Shown here piece by piece: positions 33,477 through 41,254 of a stretch of DNA of 64,000 nt; position 1 is the first letter of the stretch, and each line of letters opens with the position of its first letter. Under the pieces are notes generated by a model. It was not told the origin of the DNA. It made no database searches and saw only the letters and a program-made list of their open reading frames with translations. This DNA comes from an uncultured Lachnospiraceae bacterium (GTDB lineage: Bacteria; Bacillota; Clostridia; Lachnospirales; Lachnospiraceae), in contig CAMBLG010000006.1 of NCBI GenBank assembly GCA_945868435.1, positions 81,406-145,405 of the forward strand. Reading direction: 5' to 3'. Both the position numbers and the translations under genes were made by a program.

Positions 33477-34694
33477 ATGGTTATGCAGGATCGGGTAATA
33501 TTCCATATTGATGTAAACAGCGCCTTTCTTTCCTGGGAGGCAGTGGAGCGGCTTGCCGCCGGAGAAAGCGTTGATCTGAGGGAGATTCCCTCGGCGGTGG
33601 GCGGCGATATAGAGACCCGCCATGGGGTGATTCTGGCCAAGTCCATTCCGGCCAAGCGCTATGGCGTGACCACCGGGGAACCGGTTACGGATGCACTGCG
33701 CAAATGCCCCACGCTGACACTGGTGAAGCCCCGCCACAAGATGTATTTGGAAAAATCGCGGGCTTTTATCGCGATTTTGCAGCAGTACTCGGACGTGATC
33801 GAACAGGTCTCGGTGGATGAGGCCTTTGTGGATATGACGGGCACTCAGCGGCTGTTCGGACCACCTGTTGAGGCGGCAAACCGCATCCGCGAGCAGGTGA
33901 AGCGGGAGTTGGGCTTTACGGTCAACGTAGGGATTTCCTCCTGCAAGATTCTTGCGAAGATGGCCAGTGATTTTCAAAAGCCTGACAAGGTACATACGCT
34001 TTTTCCGGAGGAGATACAAAGGAAAATGTGGCCGCTTCCGGTAAGAGACCTGTTTTTCGTTGGAAAAGCCGCAGAGAAGCGCCTTCTTTCCATGGGGATA
34101 CAGACCATCGGGGATTTGGCACGCATGGAGCCGGAGACCTTGTCCGGTGTGCTGAAAAAGCATGGGGAAGTGCTGTGGCGTTACGCCAATGGCATTGACG
34201 ATTCCCCGGTGGAGACGGAATCGCCCGATGCCAAGGGCTACGGGAATTCCACTACAGTTTCCTTCGACATTACCGATTCCGCTACCGCAAAAGGCGTGCT
34301 GATGTCGCTGACCGACAATGTATGCAGGCGCCTGCGGCAGGATGATGTGAAGGTGGAGTCCGTGACTGTGCAGATCCGCTTCAACGACCTGACCAGGGTG
34401 TCCCATCAGTGCCCGCTTCCGGCGGCAACAAATATCACACAGGAGATTTACGGCAATGTGTGTCAGTTGTTTGACGAGATGTGGGACGGCACACCGATCC
34501 GTCTGCTGGGGGTATCCACCACCAAGGTGTCTAGGGAGGACAAGGGGCGGCAGATGAGCTTGTTTGACAATACGGATTATGAGAAGCTGGAAAAACTGGA
34601 TAAGGCTATGGATTCCATCCGAGGAAAGTTTGGACCGGGCGCGATCCGGCGCGCCTCCCATATGGGGCATGTGTCGGATTCCAGCGATTCGTAG
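33477..34694 (+). CDS. dinB: DNA polymerase IV (Y family)
   Basis: This 405-residue translesion polymerase has motif FHIDVNSAFLSWEAVERL with the first catalytic Asp, SVDEAFVDMTGT with the Asp-Glu pair, the KILAKMASDFQKPD thumb segment, helix-hairpin-helix region and little finger. A clamp-binding QMSLF motif lies close to the C-terminus. It copies past damaged bases with low fidelity. GGAGCAGGAG precedes the ATG. The high-GC third positions contrast with the element to its left. No LexA box is obvious upstream. Confidence 0.92.
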   Translation: MVMQDRVIFHIDVNSAFLSWEAVERLAAGESVDLREIPSAVGGDIETRHGVILAKSIPAKRYGVTTGEPVTDALRKCPTLTLVKPRHKMYLEKSRAFIAILQQYSDVIEQVSVDEAFVDMTGTQRLFGPPVEAANRIREQVKRELGFTVNVGISSCKILAKMASDFQKPDKVHTLFPEEIQRKMWPLPVRDLFFVGKAAEKRLLSMGIQTIGDLARMEPETLSGVLKKHGEVLWRYANGIDDSPVETESPDAKGYGNSTTVSFDITDSATAKGVLMSLTDNVCRRLRQDDVKVESVTVQIRFNDLTRVSHQCPLPAATNITQEIYGNVCQLFDEMWDGTPIRLLGVSTTKVSREDKGRQMSLFDNTDYEKLEKLDKAMDSIRGKFGPGAIRRASHMGHVSDSSDS

Positions 34695-34790
34695 TCGATG
34701 TTATCCCCAATTTGCGAAGTGTACACAAATTATTTCACTGCCTAATCGCTCCAAACGGCGTGACACCCGGTTGAGCGTCTTCAGATATGT
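34695..34790. repeat. Degenerate copy of a dispersed intergenic repeat
   Basis: This 96-nt gap shares ACCCGG(T/C)TGAGCGTCTT, a TCGATG start and CTAATCGCTC with the reverse complement of 57981-58150. It appears to be a shortened copy of that sequence. Confidence 0.45.
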
Positions 34791-34819
34791 GTAAAAAAAT
34801 ACAAAGTGAGGAACCACAC

Positions 34820-35470
34820 ATGAACCATATACACGCCGTCATTTTTGATCTGGACGGAACTTTAATTGACACTGAGAAATACTACCGCATCTGCTGGCCC
34901 AAGGCCGTGGAGCACTTCGGCTATACCATGACGGATGAGCAGGCCCTTTCGCTTCGGTCTCTCGGAAGACCTTACGCGCCGGAGCGGTTCCGGGAATGGT
35001 ACGGAGAGGATTTTGACTACGAGAAGATTCGTGCATACCGCAAGCAGCTGATGGAAGAATGCATAGAGGAGAATGGTATGGCTCTCAAGCCGGGGGCTGT
35101 GGAGATTCTTACCTATTTGAGGGAGCATGGGATTATCACTGCACTGGCCACAGCCAACGACAGGGAGCGGGCCGGGCGATATCTGAAGAAAATCGGTCTG
35201 TACGAGTATTTTGACCACATTGTCTGCGCGGATATGGTGGAGCATGGGAAGCCCGCACCGGACATTTACCGGTATGCCTGTGAACAGTTGAAGGAGAAGC
35301 CGGAGCACTGCATGGCGGTGGAGGATTCTCCCAACGGAGCCATGAGCGCCATGCGCGCAGGCTGTAAGACGGTGTACATCCCGGATCAGACTCCGGTGGA
35401 GGAAGAATTAAAATCCGGGCTGTATGCCTGGAAAGAAAATTTGCTCATGTTGCGGGAACTGGTTCTATAA
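34820..35470 (+). CDS. HAD-superfamily hydrolase (beta-phosphoglucomutase-like)
   Basis: This 216-residue protein has motif I VIFDLDGTLID (nucleophile Asp near residue 9), motif II LATAND, motif III Lys in EHGKPAPDIY, and motif IV VEDSPNGAMSA, with an alpha-helical C1 cap. This is the PGMB/phosphatase subclass acting on small phosphorylated metabolites; the substrate is not predictable. GTGAGG precedes the ATG at 34820, which is preferred over an upstream in-frame start at 34787. It is monocistronic. Confidence 0.88.
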   Translation: MNHIHAVIFDLDGTLIDTEKYYRICWPKAVEHFGYTMTDEQALSLRSLGRPYAPERFREWYGEDFDYEKIRAYRKQLMEECIEENGMALKPGAVEILTYLREHGIITALATANDRERAGRYLKKIGLYEYFDHIVCADMVEHGKPAPDIYRYACEQLKEKPEHCMAVEDSPNGAMSAMRAGCKTVYIPDQTPVEEELKSGLYAWKENLLMLRELVL

Positions 35471-35523
35471 TTTTTAAGAATGCCACACATAATAAAAATG
35501 AATAGCGATTGTAGATTTTTTTG

Positions 35524-35552
35524 TTGCAATTCAAAATGAGGTGTGGTATAAA
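35524..35552 (+). promoter_or_regulatory. Promoter of the aspS2-gatCAB operon
   Basis: TTGCAA (35524-35529) and TATAAA (35547-35552) are separated by exactly 17 nt, just before the T-box leader. Confidence 0.7.
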
Positions 35553-35569
35553 AAGACATAACAAATTGG

Positions 35570-35855
35570 AAATGCGTTGAAGGAGACTCGGGTTATCAGA
35601 CACCGACAGGAATACAGCGTCACCGACTGAGAGCGCTGTTTGGAAGAGATGATTGCGGGAACACTGCCGGAGCAGATGAATTGAACATGGGACGCAGTCT
35701 TATGCGGCTTAAGTAGGTTCATACGTTGGCGCACGTTACGCGCGTGAGAGGGAGCTATGTCTTGTATGACAGGCTTCAAAGCGGGTGGTACCGCGGGATT
35801 TTTAGAATTTCGCCCCGGAATGGATTTTGATTCATTCCGGGGTTATTTTATTGGA
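35570..35855 (+). promoter_or_regulatory. T-box riboswitch with two overlapping candidate specifiers
   Basis: The T-box sequence GGGTGGTACCGCGG is at 35783-35796, followed by an intrinsic terminator: CCCCGGAATG at 35813-35822 paired with CATTCCGGGG at 35833-35842, then TTATTTTATT. Stem I can be closed by GCGT (about 35576) with ACGC (35692-35695). In the 3' side of that internal loop the sequence TTGAACATGG (35681-35690) holds GAA (35683-35685) and AAC (35684-35686), codons for Glu and Asn shifted by one base. Uncharged tRNA binding would prevent termination and turn on the transamidation operon. The T-box and terminator are certain; the specifier is a best reading. Confidence 0.88.
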
Positions 35856-35933
35856 AAAGGCACAGGGCAACCGGCGCCTTTTGGATCTCGTCCCGCTCCT
35901 GATACATCAATAGATGAAAAGGAGAGTACAACA

Positions 35934-37265
35934 ATGGAATTTTTAACAGGAGTAACAAAGAAAGAAGCCTTAGAGATCAGCGAGATCCTCGCTGGTGATT
36001 ACGAGGGCACCAACATCAAGGTGCGCGGTGCAATCCACACGATCCGCGATATGGGCGAGGTCGCATTCATCGTCTTGAGAAAGCGCGAGGGATTGGTACA
36101 GTGTGTCTACGAGGAAGGCAAATCACAATTTGATCTGCGTGATCTGAAGGAAGCAGCAGCTGTGGAGGTGGACGGAACCTATAAGAGTGACGACCGCGCT
36201 CCGAATGGATTCGAGCTTCGACTGGATCATGTCACAATTCTCTCTGAGCCGGCGGAGCCGATGCCGCTGCAGATATCCAAGTACAAGCTGAATACCTCAT
36301 TGGAGGCAAAACTGAATAACCGTGCGATTTCTCTGCGCAACCTGCGGGAGCGTGCTGTATTCCGCATTCAGGAAGGCATTACGAGAGGCTTTCGTGATTT
36401 CCTGTACAGCCAGGGATTTACTGAGATTCACACACCAAAGTTAGGCGCCAAGAGTGCGGAGGGCGGAGCCAACCTGTTTAAGCTGGAATATTTTCACAGA
36501 CCGGCCATTTTGCAGCAGAGCCCTCAGTTCTATAAGCAGATGATGGTGGGCGTGTTTGACCGTGTGTTTGAGACGGCACCGGTGTTCCGTGCCGAGAAGC
36601 ACAACACGAAGCGCCATTTGAACGAGTATACCAGTCTGGATTTTGAGATGGGGTATATTGACGGTTTTGAAGATATTATGGCAATGGAGACCGGATTTTT
36701 GCAGTATACCATGGACTTACTTGCCAGAGAGTATGCGAAGGAGCTTAGCATTTTGAAGATTACGCTTCCAAATGTAGATAAGATTCCACAGATTCGTTTC
36801 GATGAGGCCAAAAAGCGTGTAGCTGAGAAGTACAACAGACAGTTCCGCAATCCGTTCGACCTTGAGCCGGAGGAGGAGGTGCTGATCGGCAGATACTTTA
36901 AGGAAGAGTATGACAGTGATTTCGTTTTTGTCACCCACTACCCGTCTAAGAAGCGTCCGTTCTATGCCATGGATGACCCGGAGGATACTACCTACACCTT
37001 GAGCTTTGACCTTTTGTTCCGCGGATTGGAGATCACGACCGGAGGCCAGCGTATCCATGACTACAAGATGCTGATGGAGAAGATCGAAGCTCGTGGAATG
37101 GAGACTGAGGGCATGGAGCATTACCTGTCTGCCTTCAAACACGGCATGCCGCCCCACGGAGGACTTGGCATTGGTCTGGAGCGTCTGACCATGCACCTGA
37201 TCGGTGAGGAAAATGTCCGTGAGGCAACCCTGTTTCCACGGGATCTGAGCCGATTGGAACCATAG
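35934..37265 (+). CDS. aspS: Aspartate--tRNA(Asp/Asn) ligase, archaeal-type non-discriminating
   Basis: This 443-residue class IIb synthetase has an N-terminal OB-fold anticodon-binding domain (residues 1 to about 110). The catalytic domain has motif 2 region FRAEKHNTKRHLNEYTSLDFE and motif 3 GLGIGLERLTMHLIG. Short length and the lack of the bacterial GAD insertion place it with the archaeal/AspRS2 type, which charges both tRNA-Asp and tRNA-Asn with aspartate. The gatCAB genes directly downstream then convert Asp-tRNA(Asn) to Asn-tRNA(Asn). The start is 35934, with AAGGAG upstream; longer frames run through the T-box and are not real. Confidence 0.88.
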   Translation: MEFLTGVTKKEALEISEILAGDYEGTNIKVRGAIHTIRDMGEVAFIVLRKREGLVQCVYEEGKSQFDLRDLKEAAAVEVDGTYKSDDRAPNGFELRLDHVTILSEPAEPMPLQISKYKLNTSLEAKLNNRAISLRNLRERAVFRIQEGITRGFRDFLYSQGFTEIHTPKLGAKSAEGGANLFKLEYFHRPAILQQSPQFYKQMMVGVFDRVFETAPVFRAEKHNTKRHLNEYTSLDFEMGYIDGFEDIMAMETGFLQYTMDLLAREYAKELSILKITLPNVDKIPQIRFDEAKKRVAEKYNRQFRNPFDLEPEEEVLIGRYFKEEYDSDFVFVTHYPSKKRPFYAMDDPEDTTYTLSFDLLFRGLEITTGGQRIHDYKMLMEKIEARGMETEGMEHYLSAFKHGMPPHGGLGIGLERLTMHLIGEENVREATLFPRDLSRLEP

Positions 37266-37319
37266 TGTGTGAACAGCAACGCATAAGTGATACGAGTGCA
37301 AGTATAAAGGAGAATCAGA

Positions 37320-38243
37320 ATGAATCATATTGGAACAATAGAGCTGACAACCGAGCGCCTGACTCTGCGCCGGTTTGAGCTGGAGGATGCGGCGAGTGCA
37401 TATTACAACTGGACCTCAGACCCGGAGGTGACCAAATATCTGACCTGGCCTACCCACCAGTCTGTGGAGCAGACGGAACAGGTAATCAAGGAGTTTTGGA
37501 TTGCAAATTACGACAAAAAGGATTTCTATGAATGGGCCATTGAATTGAACGAGATTGAGCAGCCCATCGGTTCTATCAGTGCAGTCAGGGTAGATGATAA
37601 TATCGACGCGGTTGAGATTGGCTATTGCATCGGAAGAGAATTCTGGCATAAGGGATATACATCAGAGGCTTTGAAGGAGGTCATGCGCTTTTTCTTCGAG
37701 GAAGTCGGCGCTGGCCGCGTGTCTGCGAGACATGATGTGAATAATCCGAACTCCGGCAAAGTGATGCAGAAATGCGGCATGGAATATGAGGGCACCATGC
37801 GTCGGGCAGACCGTAATAACACCGGTATTACAGATGTTGCAGTGTATGCCAAGGTAAAGAGCGCAGCCGTGCTGGAGGCAGAAGCAGAGGAAGAAGTTCC
37901 GGAGATGTCGACAACCGTCACCAAGGTTGTGGCGGAGGACGGTACAACAAGAAATGTGATTTCCGATGAGACCATGGAGTACGTTGGAATTCTTGCAAAG
38001 CTGGAGCTGTCACCGGAGGAAGCGGAAGCGGCCAAGAAGGATATGGCGGATATGCTGGATTATATCGATCAGTTGAACGAGCTGGATACCACCGGAATTG
38101 AGCCGATGTCCCATGTGTTCCCGGTCAATAACGTGTTCCGTGAGGATGTTGTCACCAATGGCGATGGAAGTGAGGATACATTGAAAAATGCGCCTTCTGA
38201 GAAGAATGGCGGCTTCAAGGTACCGAAGACCATTGGCGATTAA
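37320..38243 (+). CDS. gatC: GNAT acetyltransferase fused to GatC
   Basis: Residues 1 to about 180 are a complete RimJ/RimL-like GNAT N-acetyltransferase ([60 protein letters not shown]). Residues about 215-307 are GatC, the small subunit of the Asp/Glu-tRNA amidotransferase ([52 protein letters not shown]). A 35-residue acidic linker joins them. The frame is continuous, with a single AAAGGAG-led start at 37320 and no internal ribosome site that I can see before the GatC part. GatC normally is about 95 residues. The acetyltransferase's role in this operon is unknown; it could modify an aminoacyl-tRNA or a subunit, or be a chance fusion. Confidence 0.88.
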   Translation: MNHIGTIELTTERLTLRRFELEDAASAYYNWTSDPEVTKYLTWPTHQSVEQTEQVIKEFWIANYDKKDFYEWAIELNEIEQPIGSISAVRVDDNIDAVEIGYCIGREFWHKGYTSEALKEVMRFFFEEVGAGRVSARHDVNNPNSGKVMQKCGMEYEGTMRRADRNNTGITDVAVYAKVKSAAVLEAEAEEEVPEMSTTVTKVVAEDGTTRNVISDETMEYVGILAKLELSPEEAEAAKKDMADMLDYIDQLNELDTTGIEPMSHVFPVNNVFREDVVTNGDGSEDTLKNAPSEKNGGFKVPKTIGD

Positions 38244-38269
38244 GGAATCAGGGAAGGAGGGAACACCAC

Positions 38270-39733
38270 ATGAATTTATTGCGATATACAGCTGTTGAGC
38301 TGGGAAAGAAAATACAGGCAGGCGAGGTCTCCGTACTGGAAGCAACCCAGGCGGTCCTTGATGCCATCAAGGCAAAGGAAGCTGCGGTGAACAGCTTTGT
38401 GACCGTGGATGAGGAGGGTGCCTTAAAGCGTGCCGCCGAAGTCCAGAAGTTGATCGATGAGGGAAAACTGACCGGGCCATTGGCCGGTGTGCCGGTGGCG
38501 ATTAAGGATAATATGTGTACGGAAGGACTTTTGACCACCTGTTCTTCCAAGATTTTATACAACTATATTCCGACCTATTCCGCAGAGGCGGTAAAGCGGT
38601 TGGAGGCGGCAGGAGCAGTCATTGTGGGTAAGACCAACATGGACGAATTCGCCATGGGAAGTACCACAGAGACCTCTGCCTATGGCGTGACCAAAAATCC
38701 GTGGAATACAGAGCATGTTCCGGGCGGTTCTTCCGGCGGCTCCTGTGCGGCAGTGGCAGCGGAGGAAGTGCCGTATGCGCTGGGCTCTGACACAGGCGGA
38801 TCCATCCGCCAGCCGAGCTCCTTCTGCGGTGTTACGGGAATCAAGCCGACTTACGGAAGCGTATCCCGTTATGGACTGATTGCCTATGGTTCTTCTTTGG
38901 ACCAGATCGGACCCATTGCCAAGGATGTGACGGACTGCGCAACTATACTGGAGAGCATTACGTCGTATGACACGAAGGATTCCACCTCCGTCAAGCGCGA
39001 GGACAGTGACTATACCAGCGCTCTGGTGGATGATGTAAAAGGCATGCGGATTGGTATTCCGAGAGATTATTTTGGTGAGGGACTGGATCCGGAAGTGCGG
39101 GAGGCAGTGCTGGCGGCAGCAGAGACACTTAAGGAAAAAGGCGCCATCGTGGAGGAATTCGATCTGGGCCTTGTGGAATATGCCATCCCTGCTTACTATG
39201 TCATTGCCTGTGCGGAGGCCAGCTCCAACCTGGCGCGTTTTGACGGTGTGAAGTACGGTTATCGGACCAGGGAGTATGAGGGCTTACACAACATGTACAA
39301 GAAATCCCGTTCCGAGGGCTTCGGCGCTGAGGTGAAGCGTAGAATTATGCTGGGCTCTTTTGTACTGAGCTCCGGTTACTACGATGCTTATTATCTGAAA
39401 GCGCTCCGTGTGAAAGCCTTGATCAAAAAAGCCTTTGACAATGCCTTTTCCAAGTATGATGTGATTTTGGGACCGGCGGCTCCCACCACGGCACCAAAGC
39501 TGGGGCAGAGTCTCGATAATCCAATCCAGATGTATCTGGGAGACATCTATACGATTTCTGTCAATCTGGCAGGTCTTCCGGGAATCTCATTGCCATGCGA
39601 CATGGATAAGAACGGCCTTCCGATCGGTTTGCAGCTGATCGGGGACTGCTTTAAGGAGAAGAACATCATCCGTGCGGCTTACAGCTTTGAACAGACGAGA
39701 GAATATAAACACAGCCCATTGGCGGAAGCATAG
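38270..39733 (+). CDS. gatA: Asp-tRNA(Asn)/Glu-tRNA(Gln) amidotransferase subunit A
   Basis: This 487-residue amidase-signature enzyme has the catalytic Lys in VPVAIKDNMCT, Ser-cis-Ser in GSDTGGSIRQPSSFCG, and the glycine-rich PGGSSGGSCAAVAAE. It releases ammonia from glutamine and passes it through a tunnel to GatB. GGAAGGAGGG lies upstream. It starts 27 nt after the GNAT-GatC gene and 15 nt before gatB, so it is part of the T-box operon. Confidence 0.95.
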   Translation: MNLLRYTAVELGKKIQAGEVSVLEATQAVLDAIKAKEAAVNSFVTVDEEGALKRAAEVQKLIDEGKLTGPLAGVPVAIKDNMCTEGLLTTCSSKILYNYIPTYSAEAVKRLEAAGAVIVGKTNMDEFAMGSTTETSAYGVTKNPWNTEHVPGGSSGGSCAAVAAEEVPYALGSDTGGSIRQPSSFCGVTGIKPTYGSVSRYGLIAYGSSLDQIGPIAKDVTDCATILESITSYDTKDSTSVKREDSDYTSALVDDVKGMRIGIPRDYFGEGLDPEVREAVLAAAETLKEKGAIVEEFDLGLVEYAIPAYYVIACAEASSNLARFDGVKYGYRTREYEGLHNMYKKSRSEGFGAEVKRRIMLGSFVLSSGYYDAYYLKALRVKALIKKAFDNAFSKYDVILGPAAPTTAPKLGQSLDNPIQMYLGDIYTISVNLAGLPGISLPCDMDKNGLPIGLQLIGDCFKEKNIIRAAYSFEQTREYKHSPLAEA

Positions 39734-39748
39734 AAAGGAGAAGAAGAG

Positions 39749-41182
39749 ATGAGTAAGAATTACGAGACAGTCATCGGACTGGAGGTTCACGTTGAGCTTG
39801 CGACCAAAACCAAGATCTTCTGCTCCTGCTCCACAGCTTTCGGAGGGGCACCGAACACCCACACCTGCCCGGTGTGTACCGGTCAGCCGGGTTCCCTTCC
39901 GGTTCTCAATAAGCAGGTAGTGGAGTATGCGGTGGCAGTAGGGCTTGCGACGAACTGCCAGATTACGCAGTACAGCAAGTTTGACCGCAAAAACTATTTT
40001 TATCCGGATAACCCGCAGAACTATCAGATTTCCCAGTTGTATCTGCCAATCTGCAGGGATGGTTATGTGGAGATTGAGACCGATGCCGGCAAAAAGCAGG
40101 TGCGTATCCATGAGATTCATATGGAGGAGGATGCCGGAAAACTGGTGCATGATGAGTGGGAGGATGTGTCCATCGTCGATTACAACCGTTCCGGTGTGCC
40201 GTTGATCGAGATTGTGTCTGAGCCGGATATGCGATCTGCCGATGAGGTGATTGCATACCTGGAGAAGCTGCGTCAGACGATTCAGTACCTTGGGGCTTCT
40301 GACTGTAAGCTGAATGAGGGCTCCATGCGTGCCGATGTCAATCTGTCCGTTCGGGAGGTCGGTTCCAGCAAATTCGGAACCCGTACTGAGATGAAGAACC
40401 TGAACTCCTTCAAGGCAATTGCCCATGCGATCGAGGGGGAGAGAGAACGTCAGATTGAGCTTCTTGAGGCTGGTAGAAAGGTTGTACAGGAGACCAGAAG
40501 GTGGGATGACAACAAGGAATCCTCCCATGCAATGCGTTCCAAGGAAGATGCGCAGGATTACCGTTATTTCCCGGAGCCGGATCTTGTACCGATCGTGATT
40601 TCGGATGAGTGGATCGCAGATATCAGAAGCCGTCAGCCGGAGCTTCGGGATGAGAAGCTGGTGCGCTATAAGAAGGAGTATGATATCCCGGATTATGATG
40701 CGAAGATCATTACCTCCTCCAAGCATATGGCAGATATTTTTGAGGCGACCACAAAGCTTTGCGGCAAGCCGAAGAAGGTTTCCAATTGGTTGATGGTGGA
40801 GGCAATGCGCCTGATGAAGGAGCATGAGATGGATCCGGAAGAACTGCGTTTCTCACCGGTGAACCTTGCCAAACTCATTGAGCTGGTGGAGAGTGGCACT
40901 ATCAACGGAAGTGTGGCCAAGGAAGTATTCGAAATCGTCTTTGATAAGGATATCGATCCGGAACAGTACGTGGAGGAAAAAGGCCTTAAGAGTGTCAATG
41001 ACGAGGGAGAACTTCGGGATGCAGTGCAGCGCGTGATCGAGGAAAATCCACAGTCTGTGGAGGATTACCACGGTGGTAAGGAAAAGGCATTGGGCTATTT
41101 GGTTGGTCAGACCATGAAGGCAACCAAGGGCAAGGCGAATCCGGGTATGGTCAATAAGCTGTTAAAGGAATTGCTTGGATAA
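39749..41182 (+). CDS. gatB: Asp-tRNA(Asn)/Glu-tRNA(Gln) amidotransferase subunit B
   Basis: This 477-residue kinase-transamidase subunit begins YETVIGLEVHVELATKTKIF and has the zinc-like CSCSTAFGGAPNTHTCPVCTG segment, the FDRKNYFYPDNPQNYQISQ motif and a C-terminal YqeY-like tail that binds tRNA. It phosphorylates and amidates the misacylated Asp-tRNA(Asn) or Glu-tRNA(Gln). It has normal length, and a strong terminator follows, so the operon ends here. Confidence 0.95.
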   Translation: MSKNYETVIGLEVHVELATKTKIFCSCSTAFGGAPNTHTCPVCTGQPGSLPVLNKQVVEYAVAVGLATNCQITQYSKFDRKNYFYPDNPQNYQISQLYLPICRDGYVEIETDAGKKQVRIHEIHMEEDAGKLVHDEWEDVSIVDYNRSGVPLIEIVSEPDMRSADEVIAYLEKLRQTIQYLGASDCKLNEGSMRADVNLSVREVGSSKFGTRTEMKNLNSFKAIAHAIEGERERQIELLEAGRKVVQETRRWDDNKESSHAMRSKEDAQDYRYFPEPDLVPIVISDEWIADIRSRQPELRDEKLVRYKKEYDIPDYDAKIITSSKHMADIFEATTKLCGKPKKVSNWLMVEAMRLMKEHEMDPEELRFSPVNLAKLIELVESGTINGSVAKEVFEIVFDKDIDPEQYVEEKGLKSVNDEGELRDAVQRVIEENPQSVEDYHGGKEKALGYLVGQTMKATKGKANPGMVNKLLKELLG

Positions 41183-41203
41183 GAAACCGAATAGAAGAAC
41201 AGA

Positions 41204-41237
41204 AAACGCTCAGCCGAAGGGACGGCTGGGCGTTTTT
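41204..41237 (+). terminator. Terminator of the gatCAB operon
   Basis: CGCTCAGCCG (41207-41216) pairs with CGGCTGGGCG (41223-41232) over a short loop, followed by TTTTTT. It lies 18 nt before the stop of the convergent receptor gene. Confidence 0.9.
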
Positions 41238-41254
41238 TACAGAATCATATAAAC

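Noticed and set aside
32277..34670. Long reverse-strand open frame (797 codons) opposite the phosphatase and dinB
   Set aside because: It is an antisense shadow of two well-supported genes in GC-rich codons. It has no ribosome site and its composition is rich in His, Arg and Pro without domains.
39587..40825. Reverse-strand open frame of 412 codons opposite gatA/gatB
   Set aside because: Antisense shadow of gatB; no start signal and no recognisable domain.
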